Below the pieces are notes generated by a model. The model saw only the letters and a program-made list of their open reading frames with translations, was not told the DNA's origin and did not search any database. Source: Symbiodinium natans (lineage: Eukaryota > Sar > Dinophyceae > Suessiales > Symbiodiniaceae). Taken from it: 34,021 nucleotides of DNA. Every line of letters starts with the position of its first letter. Position 1 is the stretch's first letter. Location: NCBI GenBank assembly GCA_905221605.1, contig CAJNDS010000398.1, forward strand, positions 115,001 to 149,021, read 5' to 3'. Below, piece by piece: positions 7,843 to 19,167 of the stretch. Position numbers and translations under genes: made by a program.

Positions 7843-10637
7843 GATGTATTTGTTGGTCACTCCTGGCGCGCCTCTCGTTGGTCAAAGTTTCTGGCCCTCT
7901 GCTTGCGACACGGCCTCGGAAACCAGAAGCTCCCATTTAGGATTCCGGGTTGTGGAGTTGAGGCTTCCGTTTCTAGGGTCTTTGTAGACATGTTCTTATT
8001 AAGTCAGTACTTGGCGTCTCTATACGAAGGCCCCATGTTCTAGCTAAAGATGGGGCCCAGTTTACGGTTGCTCAGCTTACGCTTCATGTCCAGCAAAGAG
8101 CATCACGACACCGCCGCGACACTCCGGTTTCGACGGGAGTGCTTGATCTTTTCGTTTCGAGCGTCCTTCAGATCAGTCCGACCGTTTGATCATGTTTTGT
8201 GGGAATTTCTCATGCTCGGAATCCTACTACTTGGGCTTTATTTAGGTGAATGGCAGGTTCCTTTTGTTTCAACCTCCAACTTGATCCGTTTTGAAAAAGA
8301 CAGAGGAGCGATAGAGTTAACACATCTCGGGAAGGAGATTTGTTCAGCTCTTTTTGCTTCATGGGCCCGCGCGCTTCAAGCGCGAGCCAGGAAGGAGAGT
8401 TGACATGCAGTTGCTTGAGCAGTCAGCAGCGCAGTAGAGAGTGCTTAAGCTCGAGTGCAAGCTACGGATGAGATTTTCTGAGGTTCTTCAACTTGGAGGC
8501 GGCAATCCGATGCGCCTGTGGTGCCTGGTTCGTTTTGGCAGCTACGCTGGTTGGATGGGGCGGCGTCACGGGCCTGGGTGGCAGCTACCTCATACTGCCC
8601 TGCCTGGTGTACTTTCCCATTGCGGTGTTCTTTCTTGTGTTCTTTTTCAGACAGCAGCTGTTTGAGGGGCGTCAATCTTATTCAGTCTGGGTGGACAGAC
8701 TCTGCATCCATCAAACAGACATGGATCGGAAGGCAGAACAGATAGCAGCCCTTCCGGTTTTTGTGATGCATTCCTCTCGCATGCTTATTCTCTGGGATGA
8801 GACGTACTTTGACCGCAAGTGGTGCTCTTTGGAGCTGGCAACTTTCGCACGACATGTCGGGACGGAGCAGATCGATGTGCTTCCGCTTTGGTTGGCTCCG
8901 TGGCTGCTGAACTCAATCCTCATGGAGGTGGTGAGCCTCACGATTTACGATCTTCTGGATCGTGCATTGCCCCGAACGAGCATAGATCAAGCGATGGAGG
9001 AGGAAGAGCCGGTGCTGGGAAGAAATGCTGCAGTTCTGAAATTCGTAGCTGTCTCTCTCTCGTTGATGATCTCAGGTCTGGTGTATGCACCCCTCGCCCT
9101 TCCCAGCTTCGTCTCGTTCCGGATGAAGCTACAAAACCACCAGCTGATGCTAAGACAGATGGCTAACTTTGATGTCAGGGCAGCCAAGTGTACTCTGCCG
9201 TCCGATGTAGAAGCAATCGAGCAGCATGTGGAAGACTTGTTCAAGAACGATGCGACGCAGCGGGGGTGTCCACAGATGGTTGGTGAAGTTGACGATGGCG
9301 AGGCAGGTCTGTTGACAAGCTCTTTGCATGATTTTCTTGCTTTGGAAAGTTCTTGCACAGCTGGGTGAGAGCATGGTCTAGCCGAAGATCAGTACTCGCT
9401 GCCAGCTAGGGCTCGTGTTTGGACGGTAAAGGTTGGGAACGCGGAACTCAGAAACATTCGGCCAGCCACTGCGAGTTGAACACTCGTGAACGTTGATTTG
9501 TCGTTTTGGCGCTGGGTGCGAATTTTCATGTACCTTCATGCATGCTACGGGCATTCGTGCGGCGTGCTGTGTATTCCCGCGACCTCAGTGGTCTCCGATG
9601 CCAATCCCATTCCTTGCGGACTAACAATTTGCACGTCACTGCCTTCCCCGCGTCCCCTAAACCCTAAGCCCCAAAAACCCCCACTTGTGCCCAAACAAGC
9701 GTGATGAGATTGGTGTCTTCAAAATATGTGCGATTCGATGTGCGGTCATCTACGTCATTGGGTCGAGGCTGTCACTCTTGTTGTATCTAGTTGCAAGCAG
9801 TTAAATGCATCATCCGTTTGTTACAATCAAAAGTCCCCATTGCACCCTAAACCCTGAACCCCTAAACCCTAAACCCTGAACCCTAAACCCTAAACCCTAA
9901 ACCCTAAACCCTAAACCCTAAACCCTGAACCCTAAACCCTAAACCCTAAACCCTGAACCCTAAACCCCCAAAGTTGACAGGTTCTCCTTCCCACGCTCGT
10001 GGGCGCCGATGATCCGCTCGGCCGCTTCAATGCCTATGTCAGGGGGACCTTACGCTCCTTTGTGCTATCACAGATTGGGGACGAGCTCTATGTGTCGAGG
10101 CGGACCTGTTTGATGGCTCTTCTCCCCATGGTCTTCTACGCCTCCGTGAACGTGTTAGGCTGTGACAATGGGCCCTGTGAGACGTCTGGTCCAGCAGCTG
10201 GTTACACCTCCTTGACTACGTACATGATAACCTCCTCACTTGGATGGGTAATCCTCATCGTGCTTGCGCTCCCATTGGCATACCCAGTCTTGCTTCGGCT
10301 GGTCAGATGTGCAATGTCGTATGGTGATGGTTCAGTGCACTTTTGTGCTGCTCTGCTCTGTCCCATGGCCTTCTGCTATAGCTACACCTGGGCAGGTTTC
10401 GCGTGTGCCGCACTTGTTGGTGTAGTGCAGGACTACTCGCCTACACAGCTGATTATTTTCCTGCTTGTACTTGCCGCCCTTGTGGCGCACAACCTGTGGC
10501 TTTTTGCGGGTGACACACAAAACGGCAGCAACCCACTCTCATGTCGCTGCATCAAGCGCCAGACCACTGGCTACGAAACACTCGGCAGTTCTGGCACACC
10601 TGGCGTCTCACATGGTTTGATCTCGCAATATTTTTGA
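7843..10637 (+). CDS. Multi-pass membrane protein with TIR-like HSW / CIHQTD motifs
   Basis: Three exons. Exon 1 (7843-7912) follows AGCCCAG and encodes DVFVGHSWRASRWSKFLALC, resembling TIR box 1. Exon 2 (8473 to about 9278) encodes two hydrophobic spans, then WVDRLCIHQTDMDRKAEQ, LWDETYFDRKWCSLELATF, VLPLWLAPWLL and a further hydrophobic segment. Exon 3 (9981-10637) encodes FNAYVRGTLRSFV, several membrane spans and a Gly/Ser-rich tail ending in TGA 10635-10637. Intron 1 fits GC-AG (CACG then GCCTCGG, to GATGAG). Intron 2 fits GT-AG (ATG then GTTGGTGAAG, to TTGACAG) and contains telomeric arrays at 9655-9670 and 9843-9970. From memory, proteins with this motif order are a large dinoflagellate family of unknown function, and a TIR-like fold is inference. 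The true start codon was not found and may lie in an upstream exon. Confidence 0.65.
8050..8403 (+). CDS. Intronic open frame of 117 codons, uncertain
   Basis: ATG to TGA frame inside intron 1 of the TIR-like gene. It has one hydrophobic stretch (FLMLGILLLGLYLGEW) and basic flanks. No family is recognised. It may be chance or another coding fragment with its own stop inside an intron. Confidence 0.25.
   Translation: MGPSLRLLSLRFMSSKEHHDTAATLRFRRECLIFSFRASFRSVRPFDHVLWEFLMLGILLLGLYLGEWQVPFVSTSNLIRFEKDRGAIELTHLGKEICSALFASWARALQARARKES
9843..9970 (-). repeat. Interstitial telomeric array (CCCTAAA/CCCTGAA)
   Basis: About 18 units inside intron 2 of the TIR-like gene, ending about 10 bp before the exon 3 acceptor. 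Confidence 0.97.
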
Positions 10638-10816
10638 CAAGACCTGTCAGCACTAGAGCTACATGCGGCAGCACTCTCACCTGCAGACCCCACGATCCGA
10701 AGGATCTGTCGTTTTAGGGTTCTGCTGCGAAACGACTCGTAGACCTCCTAGACTGCAGAGATTTGCTAGGAACAAAGTTGAACGCAAGAAGAATTCAGGC
10801 GGCAAAGTCAAAGAAC
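10638..10816 (+). other. Presumed 3' UTR of the TIR-like gene
   Basis: Mixed-composition sequence between the stop codon at 10635-10637 and an AT minisatellite. I see no credible exon and no recognisable polyadenylation signal. Confidence 0.35.
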
Positions 10817-11205
10817 AATATATAAATTATATAGTATCTAATATAGAATATATAATCTATACTCTATGTAATATATAACATATAATATATAATATATGAT
10901 ACATAATACATAATATATAATATATAATATATAATATATAATATATAATATATAATAAATAATATATAATATGTAATATGTAATATGTAATATGTAACAT
11001 GTAATATGTAATATGTAATATGTAATATGTAATATGTAATATATAATATATAAATAATATATGATATATAATATAGAATATGTCATATATAATATGTAAT
11101 ATATAATATATAACATATAATATATAAAATGTAATATATAATATATAATATTTAGTATACAATATACAAACATATAATATACAATACATAATTTATAATA
11201 TAGTC
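10817..11205. repeat. AT-rich minisatellite (TATAATATATAATATG type)
   Basis: Almost pure A/T of 7-14 bp periodicity built from TAATATA and TAATATG units. A run of TAATATG copies occupies 10971-11040. It lies about 180 bp after the TIR-like gene. Open frames here on the - strand (Ile/Tyr-rich) are artefacts. Confidence 0.95.
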
Positions 11206-11390
11206 AAAAGCCGCAACACCAAGAGGCCACGAAGTCCGCAACAGGGGCAGATCCGACTCTTTTGACATGTCGGTGCTCCGAAATAGTAAACCCTAAACCC
11301 TAAACCCTACATATACCTTATTATTGTAGACCCTCTATACCTAAGTAGCCCCTAATACTTAAACCCTGAGCTACAGCACCAAAAAGCAAA

Positions 11391-11543
11391 CCCTAAACCC
11401 TAAACCCTAAACCCTAAACCCTAAACCCTAAACCCTAAACCCTAAACCCCAAACCCCAAACCCCAAACCCTAAACCCTAAATCCTAAGCCCTAAACCCTA
11501 AACCCTAAACCCTAAACCCTAAACCCTAAACCCTAAACCCTAC
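11391..11543 (-). repeat. Interstitial telomeric array (CCCTAAA)
   Basis: About 22 units with CCCCAAA in the middle. Confidence 0.97.
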
Positions 11544-12129
11544 CCCTCCCCGGACTCCTGCCATGTGGCCCCTGACTCGATCCTGCCACGTAGCCCTGAC
11601 TAGGTAGAGTTCTTGAAAACTGCGGAGTGCAAGGCTTCCAGGCTTACCTAGCGAATCCCGAACCGCAAAGTGCTTGCATCAAGTATGAGAAACCCTAAAC
11701 CCTAAACCCTAAACCCTAAACCCTGAACCCTAAACCCTAAACCCTAAACCCTAAACCCTAAACCCTAAACCCTAAACCCTAAACCCTGCTATCGAACCCT
11801 TGGGTAGCCCTGTAAGAATCCTCGGCCACTGGACACATGAATTTTTCTTTCGTTCTTGATCACCCTAAACCCTAAACCCTAAACACTATACCCTAAACCC
11901 TAAACCCTCAACCCAAAACCCTAAATCCTACCCTAAACCCTAAGTTAGGAGCTGGAGCTTCAAAATCCCGAAGCCAGGGGCCCGCTTCCTAGATAGGCTT
12001 ACTTGGAGGTTCATGGGTACTTGCACCCCCAATTATCAGTCTACTGAGAACCTACTAAGAGTGCCGTTGCCTACACACACTTCTGGCCTAGTAAATGCTC
12101 GAACTGGAGATGCTGAACCCTAAGCCCAA

Positions 12130-12273
12130 AAAAAAACCCTAAACCCTAAACCCTAAACCCTAAACCCTAAACCCTAAACCCTAAACCCTAAACCCTAAAC
12201 CCTAAACCCTAAACCCTCAACCCTCAACCCTCAACCCTAAACCCTAAACCCTAAACCCTAAACCTTAAACCCT
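12130..12273 (-). repeat. Interstitial telomeric array (CCCTAAA)
   Basis: About 20 units, with three CCCTCAA variants. Confidence 0.97.
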
Positions 12274-12285
12274 GCGAAAAAAGAG

Positions 12286-12386
12286 GCCCTGGTGGAGCAG
12301 AAGAAGGCCACGCAGCGACTGGAGGCTGCTTCTGGGGCCGAGCGCCCCCAAGGGGCCGCTTCTTTTAAGAACATGGGGGCTTCAGG
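12286..12386 (+). CDS. Orphan exon candidate, charged helical segment
   Basis: After AAAAGAG the frame reads ALVEQKKATQRLEAASGAER and later FKNMGAS. It ends at a telomeric array that can supply GT (CAGG then GTTTAG). The composition suggests a coiled coil. No neighbouring exon could be joined to it. Confidence 0.5.
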
Positions 12387-14500
12387 GTTTAGGGTTTAGG
12401 GTTTGGGGCTCTACAGGTTTTACGGGCCTGAAGCCACCGGATAGGGGATTATATGGCGTTACTGGTGCTCGCGGATGGTTTGTGCAGGCAGGAACACCAG
12501 CCCTCTCTCCCACCTAGCATGCCCTTGTGTAAGTTGGTGCAGCTTACAGTGGGTGGTAGCACCCGTGTGGCTGCAGCAAGATAAAGATCAATGGCATCTG
12601 GCTTGATTAGAGAGGCTTCTCCCTCCGACGGTTGTTTTTGGAACTTCGCTTAAGGGGATATCTTGCTAGTCCCTCTAGTTCACAGGTGACGGGGCCGATC
12701 CGGAAGAATCCTGAAGGGGTAACTAAGCCCAGAAATCCCCAAACCTCGAGCCCGAAACCCTAAACCCTAAACCCTAACCCTAAACCCTAAACCCTAAACC
12801 CTAAACCCTAAACCCTAAACCCTAAACCCTAAACCCTAAACCCTGCACCCGAAACCCTAAACCCTAAATAGCCCTAGCCCGAACTCCCAGCTGCAAGACC
12901 GCCGCAGCCGCTGGATCTAACCGCCGGAGGGCGCGCGGCCTAGGCGCCATGTCGCCCCGGCTCACGGTCGCCGCTCTGCGATGGGTGAGGCCACGCAGCA
13001 GGGTTTAGGGTTTAGGGTTATGGGTTTAGGGTTTAGGGTTTAGGGTTTAGGGTTCAGGGTGGTGGTGTGGGCTTCGGGGGCTTAGGGTCCTACAGCCCTC
13101 GGCCGCCCCAAAACCCTAAGGCCCCGAATTCCCTACAATGCCCTCAAGAAGCCTTAAACCAAGCCCTCAAGTGTAACCCTAGCCAAATCCTAGAACCCTA
13201 AACCCTAAACCCGAAACCCGAAACCCTAAACCCGAAACCCTAAACCCTAAACCTAAACCCCCCAAAACAGAAACAGCCGAACCTGGGAGGCGCTATGCCT
13301 CGGCCCTGCGAGAAGTGCCTCGTTTCGGCCCGCTGGCCGCAGGCCGCGGCGTGAGCAGGGGCTTGGGGCGGCGCCAAGGGACGGTTGTGGAGCTTACCCT
13401 AAACCCTAAACCCTAAAGCCTAAACCCTAAACCCTAAACCCTGAACCCTAAACCCTAAACCCTAAACCCTAAACCCTAAACCCTAAACCCTAAACCCTAA
13501 ACCCTAAACCCTAAACCCTAAGCCCTAAACCCTAAATCTTAAGCCCTAAACCCTAAACCCTAAACCCTAAACCGTAAACCCTGAACCCTAAACCCTACAC
13601 CCTAAACCCTGAACCCTAAACCCTACACCCTAAACGTTTGAGGGTGTTAGGGGTTTAGGCGCCTTCGGGGCCTTTAGGGTTTTTAGGGTTCAGGGTTTTA
13701 GGGCTTGTGGATTTTAGGGGTTTAGGATTTAGGGTTTAGGGTTTTGGGTTTAGGGTTTAGGGCTTAAGGCTTAGGGCTTAGGGTTTAGGGTTTGGGGTTT
13801 GGGGTTTTACGGTTTTGGGATGGCAAGAATGACCTGCAGAAGACAAGGTTTTAGGCTCCTAGGTCATATCCCCAAGGAGCCCCGTGCCGACAAGGGCCCA
13901 AACGGGTTTAGGGTTTAGGATAAATTTCGCCATGACCCCTACCTACAGCCTGAAACCAGAGCAACCCACCGAAACCCCGTACAACCCAACAGCGTCTTGA
14001 AACCCTACCTGCCCCCCTAGAACCCTAACGCATGCTAAAACCCCAAGAACCCTAAACCCAAAACCCCAAAACCCCCGCGCCCAGAAACCCTAAAGCGTCC
14101 CCCAAACCCGAAGACCATGCACCCCAAAGCCCGGAAAAACTTCAACTCATCCCGAAGTCCCCAAGAATCAAGAATCCCAGAACCCTAAACCCTAAACCCT
14201 AAGCCCTAAGCCCTAAGCCCTAAGCCCTAAGCCCTAAACCCTAAACCCTAAACCCTAAACCCTAAACCCTAAACCCTAAACCGCGGACCCTAAAGCCCAC
14301 AAAGCCCTGCAATGCAGAAAGGCCTGGCGGCAGCGGCATTTGCCCTGCCAAGGCCGCGTGCAGAGGGCGCAGGCTGGGTCTCTTTCTTTTACAGGTAGGA
14401 GGCTTTAGGGTTTAGGGTACAGGGTTTAGGGTTTGGGGTTGTCAATCCTATTTGGCAGTTCTGAAAGGGCTGTTTTGGAGGGGTTTTGAAGGTTTCGTGA
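12387..14500. other. Gene-poor stretch, telomeric arrays and GC-rich islands
   Basis: Arrays at 12758-12870, 13003-13053, 13195-13255, 13397-13635, 13720-13800 and 14180-14282. GC-rich islands at 12890-13000 and 13270-13395 may be exon remnants, but no frame is convincing. At 14309-14394 a frame (AMQKGLAAAAFALPRP) is open, yet its end is equally a pyrimidine-rich splice acceptor (TCTTTCTTTTACAG), so I leave it unassigned. Confidence 0.6.
13397..13635 (-). repeat. Interstitial telomeric array (CCCTAAA)
   Basis: About 34 units with scattered CCCTGAA, CCCTACA and CCCTAAG. One of the longest in the window. Confidence 0.97.
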
Positions 14501-14519
14501 AGGGCGTTAAGGTACATTA

Positions 14520-15370
<851 letters not shown>

Positions 15371-15503
15371 GGTTTGTGGCTGACGCCCGCCAGTTTAGAC
15401 GGACGAACGACTGGATGGGTACTGTCATACTTACCATCCACTTCTTGACCATGACTACGTACGGTGCGAGTTTAAAAAGAGACCTCAGAGTGCTTGCGCC
15501 CAA

Positions 15504-17642
15504 ATGGACACGGATCTCGCTGCACTTTTGCCTGCTTCACGCTTCCTGTGCGGCTGCGTCGCGGCGTTACTCGAGATCCTTCCAGCTCAGCTCGCGGCGA
15601 ATCCAAAAGAGCATTTTCTGGGAGGTGTCGGCAGAAAGCTCGCCGAACTCTCACAGTGCGAGTCTGTGCCCGACGAGGCGCAAGATCCGTCCGTTGCCAC
15701 AGTGGCTTAGTAGTAGAGTAGGTAACCTTTAACCTTTTTTGGGGTAATAAGACCCCCTTAGAATCCCAAAGGTTAACCTTTACTTCCCCTAGGTACTGGA
15801 CAACTAAGGTGGGCGCTGGTTCGCCTTCCGTGCCAGAGGCAGCGGAGCCGATCAAATGCAAGCGGGACATGACCTGCCGATGCCCGGAGTGCTGTGCCAT
15901 GTTGGGGCTTGTGGCAGCGTCTGCCGGCGCGGCTACGTCCCCTGGCTCACTGGGTGCGGTAGATCTGGAGATGGCGCTGCAGACTTTGCATGAGATGGTG
16001 CGCTGTCCCAAGCTTACGTTGGAGTTGGAGATTTTGAGAAAGCAGGAGAAGGCCATGCGTGCCCTGATGCAAGCATCGATGGATGATGAGCAGCAGGGAA
16101 AGTCCTCACTTCTTGCCCACCTTCTGCGCGCCGAAGGGGCCGGGTTGCGTGACCTCACCTTGTTGTGTGCGTCCCCGCTGGACAACGTCCGATGGATGGC
16201 CATTGCTGTCCTGCTTCGGTTGATGAAGAGAGCCCATGGAGACAAGGGGGACGGCCTTGAAAGCCACGTGAGGCTCGACGACGACCATCAGGTACGGCTC
16301 CTGTCGGACCGCATCTACACGCAGCTGTATGACATGGAGCGTCTTGCTCAAGCGATTGCCACTGTCGCCACCCCAGACACCTCTGGAAGATGTGATGGCG
16401 AGGATGAGACTGATACCATACTTTGCCTTGGCCTCGATGACAGAGAGCTGGGGGCCCTCTGCACCCTGTGCCGCGACGTGTCGCGCGCCCAGCGCGACAT
16501 GCTCGACGCCATGACCCTGCCCGCGAGCATCGTCCAGCGCATCGAGGGCTGCCTGGCCGAGAGGCCTCGGTGGAGGGAGGGCTTCTTCGTGAAGCTGAGC
16601 ACCCGCTCCCCGACGCTTACTGCTGGTTAGCAGGGAAGGAGGGAATTCGGGGCCCTATATACCCTTTAAGGGATTCCATAGGGTACCTCACTCCGCCCAT
16701 TCCCTACCAACCAGCACTAAGGAAAGACAGCGTCTTCGACCTTCCGCTGAAGGTCCATTCCGGGCGGGAGGCGTGCCTCCTGCTCGCGTCGAGCCACCGG
16801 GTCGCTGATGACTTGGAGGCGGAGAAGAGCCTCCGCAATCTGGGTCCTTGTTGAACATCATTTTCCATGTTTGTGAATACCTAAGCACAATACAAGGAAC
16901 ACAAAAAAATGACATCATTTTTCAAGTCCTACTCCAAGCAATGGGTGCAGGTAAGATGGGTGATGGTTCCGAGATGTTTGGAGTCATCCTTCGGGCCTGG
17001 CTCAGCTGCGAGCCTTGCCAGGAGTTCCGGGCCTTCGTCTTCGACCAGCGGCTCACTGCCTGCTCTCAGTACTTCTGTGACCCCGAGGATCCTGGGATAA
17101 GGGGGACCCTTAAAAAGGAACCCCTTCTTAACCCTCTTCTGGCTCTCGCAACAAGGGACCTTATTCAGAGAGGGTCTATATCCCCAAGGGTCCCCCTAAT
17201 CCTATCCCCTAGAGGACGTCCATCCCAGCTTGATTCAGATGCTGGATCGCGTCGGGCGTGCGCTTCACGGGGCCTACGCGTCCAAGCTGCAGCGCATCCT
17301 CCTGGGCGCCGGGCTTCGGCACGCAGTGCTCGACCTCGTGGTGCCGTGGAACTCCTGGGGCGAGGACGCGGACGAACATTCCGACGCGCGGTCGGTGAGG
17401 CTCATCGAGCTGAATCTTACTTCGCCAAGAGTTGAACTTCAAACTTCTTGGGTTCCTTATTTAGTAGGAATATTAAAGTTTAGCCTTTTTTTGTTCCCTT
17501 GGTCATTGGAGACTTCAGGAACAGCTTCGGGTTCAGAAGCGGCGCCTGCCTCTTCGACTGGGACGCCGAGGCCGACCTTGACGTGATTGCTGGGAGGGTT
17601 CCCTTCCAGCTGCGCGTGCGCCGCGGAGATCCTAGGCCCTGA
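15504..17642 (+). CDS. CDC123: CDC123/D123-family eIF2 assembly chaperone-like protein, N-terminally extended
   Basis: Six exons: 15504-15701, 15809-16611, 16722-16843, 16951-17085, 17213-17411, 17519-17642 (TGA 17640-17642). The C-terminal half matches the D123 family, an ATP-grasp fold that promotes eIF2 assembly. Seen in order are GFFVKLSTRSPKD across intron 2, LPLKVHSGREACLLLASSHR, ILRAWLSCEPCQEFRAFVFD, then RLIELNSFG across intron 5 (family: IDFNPFG) and GACLFDWDAEADLD. Asp is replaced by Glu and Pro by Ser in the IDFNPFG motif. The first 260 or so residues (15504 to about 16480) include a Cys-rich stretch (CRCPECC) and helices and do not resemble D123. They could be a fused domain or a lineage-specific extension. 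ATG 15504 is the first Met in frame, and the frame stays open upstream, so the start is uncertain. All five introns are 107-127 bp. Confidence 0.88.
15702..15808 (+). mobile_element. Introner-like intron 1 of CDC123 gene, 107 bp
   Basis: GT-AG intron. GTGG is duplicated at both ends (15702-15705 and 15809-15812). The element between starts CTTAGTAGTAGAGTA and ends TACTGGACAACTAAG; 12 of 15 terminal positions pair as an inverted repeat. An inner AACCTTT/AAAGGTT pair adds more fold-back. Removal keeps the frame (ATVGAGS). Confidence 0.75.
16612..16721 (+). mobile_element. Introner-like intron 2 of CDC123 gene, 110 bp
   Basis: GA-AG intron. From 16616 the element starts CTTACTGCTGGTTAGCAGGG, and its 3' end is nearly the inverted complement (CCCTACCAACCAGCACTAAG). 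Flanks GACG and GAAA give a weak 2-4 bp duplication. Splicing restores RSPKD, the family motif. Confidence 0.8.
16844..16950 (+). mobile_element. Intron 3 of CDC123 gene, possible introner, 107 bp
   Basis: GT-AG (GGTCC to GGTGCAG). Inside, CTTGTTGAACATCATTTT and ACATCATTTTTCAAG form an inner inverted repeat, with GTCC after each end. The acceptor lies about 26 bp past the repeat. Joining gives RNLGKMGDGSEMFG in frame. Confidence 0.55.
17086..17212 (+). mobile_element. Introner-like intron 4 of CDC123 gene, 127 bp, other terminal type
   Basis: No GT, GC or GA start agrees with the TAG acceptor; the start would be AG. AGGA is duplicated (17086-17089, 17213-17216). The ends pair strongly: AAGGGGGACCCTT near the start and AAGGGTCCCCCTAATCC near the end. 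The frame is kept (DPEDVHPS). Confidence 0.7.
17412..17518 (+). mobile_element. Introner-like intron 5 of CDC123 gene, 107 bp
   Basis: GA-AG intron beginning GAAT then CTTACTTCGCCAAG and ending GGAGACTTCAG. GAA is repeated at 17412 and 17519. The inverted repeat is weaker (CCAAG with CTTGG). Splicing creates IELNSFGFRSG. Confidence 0.6.
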
Positions 17643-19096
17643 GCCCTAAGGTTGAAGGTTTAGGGTTTAGGGTTTAGGGTTTAGGGTTTAGGGTTTAGGG
17701 TTTAGTTTCGGGTCTAGGGTTTAGGGTAAGCCCTAAAGGGGACCATCGTTTAGAGGCTTGGCCACAGGGTTTCCAGCCCGGGCCCGGACTCGCAGCTCAT
17801 TGTGCCCTCGCAAAATGGGGGAAGGATGCGCGCAGGGTTGCTCCTAAGCCCTAAACCTGCAAAACAGCCCTAAGCCTTCAACCCTAAACCCTAAAGAACC
17901 CTAAGCCCAAAACCCCTAAAGCCCTAAACCCCAGACCCCATAAGCCTTCAAACCCTAAGCAGTCAGGGCTAGGGGCGTAGGGGTGAGGCCCATGTCTGTA
18001 GCTTCAGAAATCTCAGTCGCAGCCCAGTAGCCGCCAAGACGCGCTGAACTCCTAGGCACGCTCCACCCGAGAGCCAAACACCGAACGCCCCATATGACAT
18101 AATGATCACCGTTCTAAAAGAAAATTGATGTTGAGTCTGCTGTAGTTGCTTTGCTGAGTGCTTTGCGAAAATATGTTCCTTTTAATCCCTAAATCCTAAA
18201 CCCTAAACCCTAAACAAAGGTGGGTTTGTGCCCTAAACATCTGGGGGCTGTATCTTGATGGAGGGCCCATGAATGGACCGTGCATTGGAGCCCTCACGCC
18301 CTTCCCCTCCGCAACAGCAAACCTCCCTGAAGCCCGAAATCAGGGTTTAGGGTTTAGGGTTTAGGGTTTGGGGTTTAGGGTTTAGGGTCTCCCAAACCCT
18401 ACAAAGCAATGAGGTTCTGACCCCTTATTTCCGGGGCCATGCCTTCACTTCTCAACAGCATCATGGTGTTCTACACGCCCTTAGCCCCGAACCCTGCTTT
18501 GGTACTTACTATCCAATTATAGCTGTACTTATGGGGTTTAGGGTGTTGGGTTTAGGGTTTAGGCTTTAGGATAACTGTGCTTATGACCATATTCGGGCAC
18601 TTAAGGGGCTTGCAAGTTGCTACATTCCAAAGTGCACCCTACCAAAGATAAAGCCCAAGCGAGGCTTCGTTTTGGGCTTTGGGGGTTCAAGGTATGTGTG
18701 AACTAACCCACGTGGTTCACAATGGGTTTAAACGTACAGTTACTATTCCCTTATTGTCTAGGGTTTAGAGTCCCGTGCCCCTAGCACCCGAGGCCCCAAA
18801 CCCTAAACCCTAAGCTCTAAAATCTAGGGGTTTGAGGGGTTTAGTGTTTAGTCCCCAAACCCGAAGCCCGAAACTCAGGGGGTTCTAGGATATCGTGTTT
18901 AGGTTTCAGGGCTCAGCGGGTGAACTTACGGGGGGACCCGTCGTTCGCCCCTAAAGCCTAAACCCGAAACCCCAAACCCCAAACCCCAAAACCCTAAACC
19001 CGAAACCCGAAACCCGAAACCCTAAACCATAAACCCTAAATCCTAAACCCTAAACCCTAAACCCTTCGCCCCTAGAAGCGGCCGCTTGCTTCTCAG
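17643..19096. other. Gene-poor stretch with telomeric arrays
   Basis: TTTAGGG arrays at 17655-17705 and 18343-18390, and CCCTAAA at 18187-18215 and 18961-19065. At 17777-17830 one frame (SPGPDSQLIVPSQNGGRM) looks exon-like but cannot be joined to anything. No other credible gene is seen. Confidence 0.55.
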
Positions 19097-19167
19097 GTGC
19101 CTTCCAGATGCCGGACGTGGCGGCGGAAGATGACGCCGACATGCAGAACTGGAGCCTCCTTTTTCCA
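19097..19167 (+). CDS. Orphan exon candidate abutting a TTTAGGG array
   Basis: After CTTCTCAG the frame reads AFQMPDVAAEDDADMQNW, then SLLFP. The next bases GTTTAGGG begin an array, so the array can supply the donor GT; otherwise TAG stops translation two codons later. It could be an upstream exon of the lactone dehydrogenase, whose family has NWS near the N-terminus, but this is speculative. Confidence 0.5.

Larger units (their letters stand above)
11206..12285. other. Gene-free stretch with telomeric arrays
   Basis: CCCTAAA arrays at 11391-11543, 11690-11787, 11862-11945 and 12130-12273 alternate with 60-200 bp of unique sequence. I find no exon with credible boundaries in the unique parts. 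Confidence 0.7.

Noticed and set aside
9486-9704. 72-codon frame in intron 2 of the TIR-like gene
   Set aside because: Runs into a CCCTAAA stretch and lacks acceptor or family support.
10838-11189. Ile/Tyr-rich open frames of about 110 codons on the - strand
   Set aside because: AT minisatellite artefacts.
14309-14394. Exon AMQKGLAAAAFALPRP
   Set aside because: The supposed exon end is itself a strong pyrimidine-rich acceptor, so the orientation of intron and exon is undecided.
15472-16245. 257-codon open frame on the - strand
   Set aside because: Lies opposite CDC123 exons 1-2 and crosses the introner; Arg/Ser-rich shadow of the + strand gene.
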